Shown one piece after another: positions 58,984 to 64,000 of a stretch of DNA of 64,000 bases. Position 1 is the stretch's first letter. Each line of letters starts with the position of its first letter. Origin of the DNA: Tragulus kanchil (lineage: Eukaryota > Chordata > Mammalia > Artiodactyla > Tragulidae); NCBI GenBank assembly GCA_022376925.1, contig JAIOJX010000025.1:8773141-8837140 (forward strand), read 5' to 3'. The notes beneath the pieces were generated by a model. That model made no database searches and was not told the origin of the DNA. It was given only the letters and a program-made list of their open reading frames with translations. The translations under genes and the position numbers were made by a program.

Positions 58984-60888
58984 TATTAGGTTAATTTTTG
59001 TTTCTTTGTGTGTGTCTGTGTGTATGGAGTTCTTATTCCCACCAGGCTTCTTGGTTGAATTCTCCCTTCCTTTGGGTTTTTGTCCTTGTAGAAGAGTTCA
59101 GTGGTTTGTGTCTTGGGTGGTGATAGACCTTGTTTACAGGTGAATAATCTGTAGTGTTGTATGTTCTTTGATAATCAGTGTGGGGTCTTGGAATCCGGGC
59201 TTCCGCTTCGAGGATCCTTGGTTTGATGATTGGTCAGGGAGTGTAGGCTCTATGTCTGGTTTGCTATGGTGTTCTGTGATACTAGTTCACACACTAGCAT
59301 CTGAGGAACAAGAGGTGCATCCCGGATGGGTGACAGTCATAAAAGCATGCAGATGTTTTCTAACATAATCATAAGATATACATACATATACAGCAATCCC
59401 CACAACTGACCAGTTTTACAGAGATAAGGCAGGAAATCTTTCTAGCAACTCATGCAATCACAGATGATACTTGCCCGTTAAGCTTTGAATTAATTAAAAT
59501 AGTGCCTGAATAATAGATCTAGCACAAGGTCCTGGCTTGGATAATTACAATGAAAGCAATTTTAAATTAGGACATGTGCTCGGGGTGACAAGGAGGAGAG
59601 TCTATAAGTAATAAAAAGGAAAAGATTTGTCTTGGAAGTATTTTATAGGATTAGGTAGCAAAGATTAGTGTGTGTACTGTTTAGTGCATTTGGAAGTGAA
59701 TAGTGCAGACAGAAAGATAGGAAATAATTTATCTAGAGGATATTGATAGCTAGGAAGATGTTTTACATTTAGAACATAGAGAAAGAAAGCAGTGGGAAAG
59801 AGGAAAGAGAAAAGAGAATTAGAGGTTTTCAAGAATTAAAATTAAAGTTAAAAAAATATAATAAAAGTCAAAAGAAGGTTAAAAATTAAAAAAAGAAAAA
59901 AAAAATTTAATGAGACCGAAAAACAAAGAAAAAACACATAGAATAAATCAAACAAATGAAAACTACAAAAAAACAAACAAACAAACAAACAAACATAAAA
60001 AACCCCCAATAAACAAAGAAACTAATAAACCCCAAACCAATCAATTGAATAAGCAAAATAGTTCACCACAAACAAGCAGAAAAAAATGAAAAAAGAAAAA
60101 AAAAAAAGTTAAATATGTCCTTGGTTTTTATCTTCATATCTGCCTGTTGGAAACCTATTTGCTCTTGATGGTGGTGTCTTGATGGCGTGGTCTTTCCCTT
60201 ACAGTGCCGGTTGCTGTGGTTTCTGTTTTTGTGTTCAGCAAAATGAGGGCTTTGCTGCCATACTGGGTGCTGGCCGTCAGGACGGTGGGCTGATCCCAGT
60301 CAGTCGGGTGGAGGCCGCGGCGCGCGCAGTCCCGTGTTGGGAGGGGGGCGCCCCGGCTCGACTGCGCGCCCGCCTATAGTCTCCAATTCCTGCTCTTTCC
60401 CCAGCTTCCTCCGCTGCTGCTGCAGCTCTAGGGGAGCGCGGGCTCCTCCACCACTGCCGGTTATGTGTCTAAGTACCAAAGGCGGACGCGAGCTTTCCCG
60501 TCCAACTCGTGCCCGGTCCCTGGTCAGCAACCCGTGGACGACTTCCTCTCTCCGTTCAGCAAGCCCTCCAGTTGGAGTGGCTGAACTTACCCGCCTCGCG
60601 GCTCCTCGCGGCGTCCGCGGCTCCTCGCGGCGTCCGCGGCTCCTCGCGGCGTCCGCGGCTCGCGCGCGCGGTCCGCGGCGTCCGCGGCTCCTGCGCGGGC
60701 GTTCCGCGGCTCCTGCGCGGGCGGGTTCCGCGGCTCGCGGCGGGCGGGTTCCGGCGGCTCCTCGCGGCGGGCGGGTTCCGGCGGCTCCTCGCGGCGGGCG
60801 GGTTCCGGCGGCTCCTCGCGGCGGGCGGGTTCCGGCGGCTCCTCGCGGCGGGCGGGTTCCGGCGGCTCCTCGCGGCGGGCGGGTTCCC
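58984..60888 (-). other. L1 5' untranslated region and internal promoter
   Basis: About 1.9 kb upstream of ORF1. The distal end (60300-60888) is extremely CpG-rich and carries a minisatellite. The middle (about 59810-60110) is A-rich on the plus strand, with an aaac run near 59969-59994. In L1 the 5' UTR holds the internal promoter; no specific factor site was identified. Confidence 0.75.
60740..60888. repeat. 27-bp GC minisatellite in the L1 5' UTR
   Basis: A 27-bp unit with core ttccggcggctcctcgc is repeated five times in tandem here. The duplicated copy at about 61915-62000 has three. Immediately left (60597-60660) are three copies of a 19-bp unit with core ctcctcgcggcgtccgc. Because 27 is divisible by three, the tract gives repetitive open frames on both strands that are not genes. 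Confidence 0.88.
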
Positions 60889-60903
60889 ATGTCTTCTCTT
60901 TTA
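60889..60903. repeat. L1 target-site duplication, right copy
   Basis: This exact repeat of 51795-51809 lies directly beyond the GC-rich L1 5' end and fixes the element boundary. Confidence 0.9.
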
Positions 60904-61443
60904 GACTGTTAGTACTAGGAAAGGTTTAACTGCCTTCTTTCTCTTTCGTGTTATAGCTTCAAAGAGCTCAGTACATTGCTAAGTAACTTAATTCTGTCTG
61001 GGAGTTTTTCAGTGAATATTTTAAATGAAAGAATAGAATTAATATTGCAAAAGAATTCATGTGGAAGACTTGTAGTCTTGGGATATATATATATATAAAA
61101 CATGTCAATGGATATATCTTCTCAGTGACTTCATGGTATGATATTTTACTGTTTGCTTCAATATGATTTATACTGAATTGGCAAGTAATACAGTAGTACA
61201 GGTACAGAATAGTGATTCTCTCATTGAGGACTGTTCTTTTTTATTATTATTATTTTTATTATTTTAAATTTTTTATAGGGTTTTGTTGTTTACTCTCACA
61301 CAGACCCATATCCGCCATAGGTGTACATATGTTGCCCGCTTCCCAAACCTCTTCCGTCCCACCCACTCCTCCAGGTTTTCAGAGCCCCTGTTTGAGATCC
61401 CTAGTCCCACAGCATATTCCCCCTGCCATGTCAGTCTGGGCCC

Positions 61444-62001
61444 CAGTCCCGTGTTGGAGGGGGGCGCCCCGGCTCGACCGCGCGCCCGCCTGTAGTCTCC
61501 AATTCCTGCTCTTTCCCCGGCTTCCTCCGCTGCTGCTGCAGCTCTAGGGGAGCGCGGGCTCCTCCACCACTGCCGGTTATGTGTCTAAGTACCAAAGGCG
61601 GACGCGAGCTTTCCCGTCCAACTCGTGCCCGGTCCCTGGTCAGCAACCCGTGGACGACTTCCTCTCTCCGTTCAGCAAGCCCTCCAGTTGGAGTGGCTGA
61701 ACTTACCCGCCTCGCGGCTCCTCGCGGCGTCCGCGGCTCCTCGCGGCGTCCGCGGCTCCTCGCGGCGTCCGCGGCTCCTCGCGGCGGCCGCGGTCCGGCG
61801 CCGCGGCTCCTCGCGCGGCGTCCGCGGCTCCTGCGCGGGCGGGTTCCGCGGCTCCTCGCGCGGGCGGGTTCCGCGGCTCCGCGCGGGCGGGTTCCGCGGC
61901 TCCTCGCGCGGGCGGGTCCGGCGGCTCCTCGCGGCGGGCGGGTTCCGGCGGCTCCTCGCGGCGGGCGGGTTCCGGCGGCTCCTCGCGGCGGGCGGGTTCC
62001 C
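61444..62001 (-). mobile_element. second copy of the L1 5' UTR end (duplicated block)
   Basis: This repeats the outer 0.56 kb of the L1 5' UTR and is followed at 62002-62016 by the same target-site duplication. It has no L1 body attached on its left. It is explained by the 60327/61444 block duplication rather than by a second insertion. Confidence 0.85.
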
Positions 62002-62353
62002 ATGTCTTCTCTTTTAGACTGTTAGTACTAGGAAAGGTTTAACTGCCTTCTTTCTCTTTCGTGTTATAGCTTCAAAGAGCTCAGTACATTGCTAAGTAAC
62101 TTAATTCTGTCTGGGAGTTTTTCAGTGAATATTTTAAATGAAAGAATAGAATTAATATTGCAAAAGAATTCATGTGGAAGACTTGTAGTCTTGGGATATA
62201 TATATATATAAAACATGTCAATGGATATATCTTCTCAGTGACTTCATGGTATGATATTTTACTGTTTGCTTCAATATGATTTATACTGAATTGGCAAGTA
62301 ATACAGTAGTACAGGTACAGAATAGTGATTCTCTCATTGAGGACTGTTCTTTT

Positions 62354-62702
62354 TTATTATTATTATTTTTATTATTTTAAATTTTTTATAGGGTTTTGTT
62401 GTTTACTCTCACACACAGACCCATATCCGCCATAGGTGTACATATGTTGCCCGCTTCCCAAACCTCTTCCGTCCCCACCCCACTCCTCCAGGTTTTTCAG
62501 AGCCCCTGTTTGAGATCCCCTAGTCCCACAGCATATTCCCCCCTGCCATGTCCGTAAGACCATTCTTCATGTCCGCCTCTCCATTGAAGCTCTGCATATT
62601 CATTTATCAGCACCATCTTTCTAGATTCCAAGCACATGTGTCAGAATACAATGTTTATCTTTCTCTCTCTGACATACCTCACTGTGTATAATAGGTTCTA
62701 GA
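62354..62702 (-). mobile_element. short L1 3' end
   Basis: A T-rich start (near 62350) is followed by sequence parallel in layout to the L1 3' UTRs at 43430 and 51830 (gtttactctcacacacagac, then a ctttctctctctgacat segment and ataggttctaga). The left part is repeated upstream (61240-61432), and the region from 62469 is repeated at 63581. Confidence 0.55.
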
Positions 62703-64000
62703 TTCTAGGGAGAACGTTCTTTAAAAATACTTGCAGATGAATTAGCAGAGGGAATGCTCTTCTTTCTCTTCAAGTCCTGTTCTTTTCTCCATTGTTTATA
62801 GTGAGTTCACTTATAATTTTTGCCCTTTTACTTTATATTTTATATATTCTTTTTGTTAATAAACTTCTTTCAGAAATATATACAAAAAATGTATAAGCTA
62901 TAAGATCCATGCATTGTCCCAAGTGAAGCACTCATGTAACCACAAGAGTGTATATATGTAGGTGACTAAACATAAAACACTCTTAGCACCTAGAGCTTCC
63001 TTCAGACTATCTCCCAGTCACTGCTCCTCACTTGAGTCTGAAACACTTCTAACACCATAGCTTAGTGCAGCCTGTTTTGTGCTATCTTCTTTTGCTTATA
63101 TTTTGATTTGAGAGCGTCATCATTTTATTCTGTGTAGCATTAGTTCATTCTTATTGCTGTGTTTTATTGTATAAATATTGTGAATAATGATGCCAGTGAT
63201 ATTCGTGCACATTTTTTTGGTACACAAATGTACACATCTCTAGTTGCATTACATGTAGGGTGAAATTATTGGGATAGTAGAATATGTGTATTCTCTTGCT
63301 AGTGAACGCTGTCTAAGTTTTCTGTAGTGAGTACATCAATTTATGCTTTCATTGGTAGTGTGTGAAAATTCCAGTTTCTTCTCATTCTTGCCAGCATTTG
63401 GTGGGTTTTCAACAGAAGTTCATTGTAACTTTGTTTCTCTGATGGCTGTGTTGAACACTTTTTTATATATGTATTGTCCATTTAGATATCCTCCTTGGTG
63501 ACATGCCTGTCAAATAGCTATTTAATTTTTCTGTGTTGCATTTAAACAATTACTCTCTTTTTTAAAAAGTTTTTGTTTTTCCGTCCCCACCCCACTCCTC
63601 CAGGTTTTTCAGAGCCCCTGTTTGAGATCCCCTAGTCCCACAGCATATTCCCCCCTGCCATGTCCGTAAGACCATTCTTCATGTCCGCCTCTCCATTGAA
63701 GCTCTGCATATTCATTTATCAGCACCATCTTTCTAGATTCCAAGCACATGTGTCAGAATACAATGTTTATCTTTCTCTCTCTGACATACCTCACTGTGTA
63801 TAATAGGTTCTAGATTCTAGGGAGAACGTTCTTTAAAAATACTTGCAGATGAATTAGCAGAGGGAATGCTCTTCTTTCTCTTCAAGTCCTGTTCTTTTCT
63901 CCATTGTTTATAGTGAGTTCACTTATAATTTTTGCCCTTTTACTTTATATTTTATATATTCTTTTTGTTAATAAACTTCTTTCAGAAATATATACAAAAA
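62469..64000 (+). repeat. duplicated block, from 62469 and again from 63581 to window end
   Basis: Sequence from 62469 recurs from 63581 (offset 1,112) and runs identically for the 420 bases left in the window. The repeat is cut by the window edge. Confidence 0.9.
62860..63560 (-). mobile_element. ancient L1-like fragment
   Basis: Diverged sequence resembling the ORF2-3' region of old mammalian L1 in reverse orientation (gtgaataatgatgccagtgat, ccagtttcttctcattcttgcc, tttctctgatggctgtgttg). No frame is open. Confidence 0.5.

Larger units (their letters stand above)
51810..60888 (-). mobile_element. full-length bovine-type LINE-1 with 15-bp target duplication
   Basis: A minus-strand L1 runs from a CpG-rich 5' end (60888) to a T-rich run on the plus strand (its poly-A tail, near 51810). 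The same 15 bases, atgtcttctctttta, flank it at 51795-51809 and 60889-60903, a perfect target-site duplication. The junction reads as TTTT/AGA on the nicked strand, consistent with L1 endonuclease preference. It contains a 5' UTR of about 1.9 kb, ORF1, a spacer of about 57 bp, ORF2 and a 3' UTR of about 0.3 kb. Removing the two internal duplicated blocks leaves about 7.0 kb. The perfect target duplication and open ORFs suggest a recent insertion. It lies antisense in AFG2A intron 9. Confidence 0.92.
60327..62552 (+). repeat. duplicated block at the L1 5' end and flank, 60327-61432 and 61444-62552
   Basis: About 1.1 kb is repeated with offset 1,117 rising to 1,120. It covers the CpG-rich L1 5' end, the target-site duplication and flanking DNA. 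The GC minisatellite differs between copies. The left copy's end carries several shortened homopolymers (gtcccaccc against gtccccacccc). Confidence 0.92.

Noticed and set aside
60300..62017. Long repetitive open frames on both strands (196 and 192 residues with repeated G-T-R-P-P-R-G-A-A type units) as a novel repeat protein
   Set aside because: They come from the 27-bp GC minisatellite in the L1 5' UTR, whose unit length is divisible by three. They have no independent coding evidence.

Overview
The window is a ruminant (pecoran artiodactyl) nuclear genome segment. The evidence is the repeat set: BovB (RTE) LINE fragments, Bov-tA-type tRNA-derived SINEs, CHR-type SINEs and a bovine-type L1. 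Low gene density and large introns fit a mammal. The species cannot be fixed from this sequence.

Two genes lie head to head. NUDT6 runs on the minus strand: first coding exon at 10824-11061, second at 5705-5908, remaining exons beyond the left edge. AFG2A (SPATA5), a CDC48-type AAA+ ATPase, runs on the plus strand from an ATG at 11623. Nine coding exons are visible, covering residues 1 to about 562: the N domain and the whole first AAA module (Walker A, Walker B, sensor 1, arginine fingers). The second AAA module must lie beyond the right edge. The two start codons are about 560 bp apart, next to a CpG-rich stretch, so a shared bidirectional promoter is likely. No further exon was recognised from 32.7 to 64 kb, which reads as one large repeat-filled intron.

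The dominant anomaly is technical. About every 2-11 kb a block of roughly 1.0-1.3 kb is repeated at once in direct orientation and almost identically; I count fifteen joins. They duplicate whatever lies there: NUDT6 exon 2, AFG2A exon 1, the end of AFG2A exon 5, introns and L1 sequence. Differences between copies are mostly homopolymer length changes, and short noisy fillers sit at several joins. This is what unmerged overlapping contig ends would produce. About 15 kb (near 23%) of the window is probably redundant, so the real locus is nearer 49 kb.

Inside AFG2A intron 9 lies an apparently young full-length L1 on the minus strand (51810-60888) with a 15-bp perfect target-site duplication, an open ORF1, and an ORF2 that is continuous except for two homopolymer slips, at least one of which is contradicted by the duplicate copy. 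Other repeats include a 5'-truncated BovB with an 11-bp target duplication, a second truncated L1, CHR and Bov-tA SINEs, L2, MIR, old L1 and hAT-like DNA transposon fragments. I saw no evidence of an undescribed biological system. The observations of most use are the false-duplication pattern, a GC-AG intron in NUDT6, and the near-intact L1.
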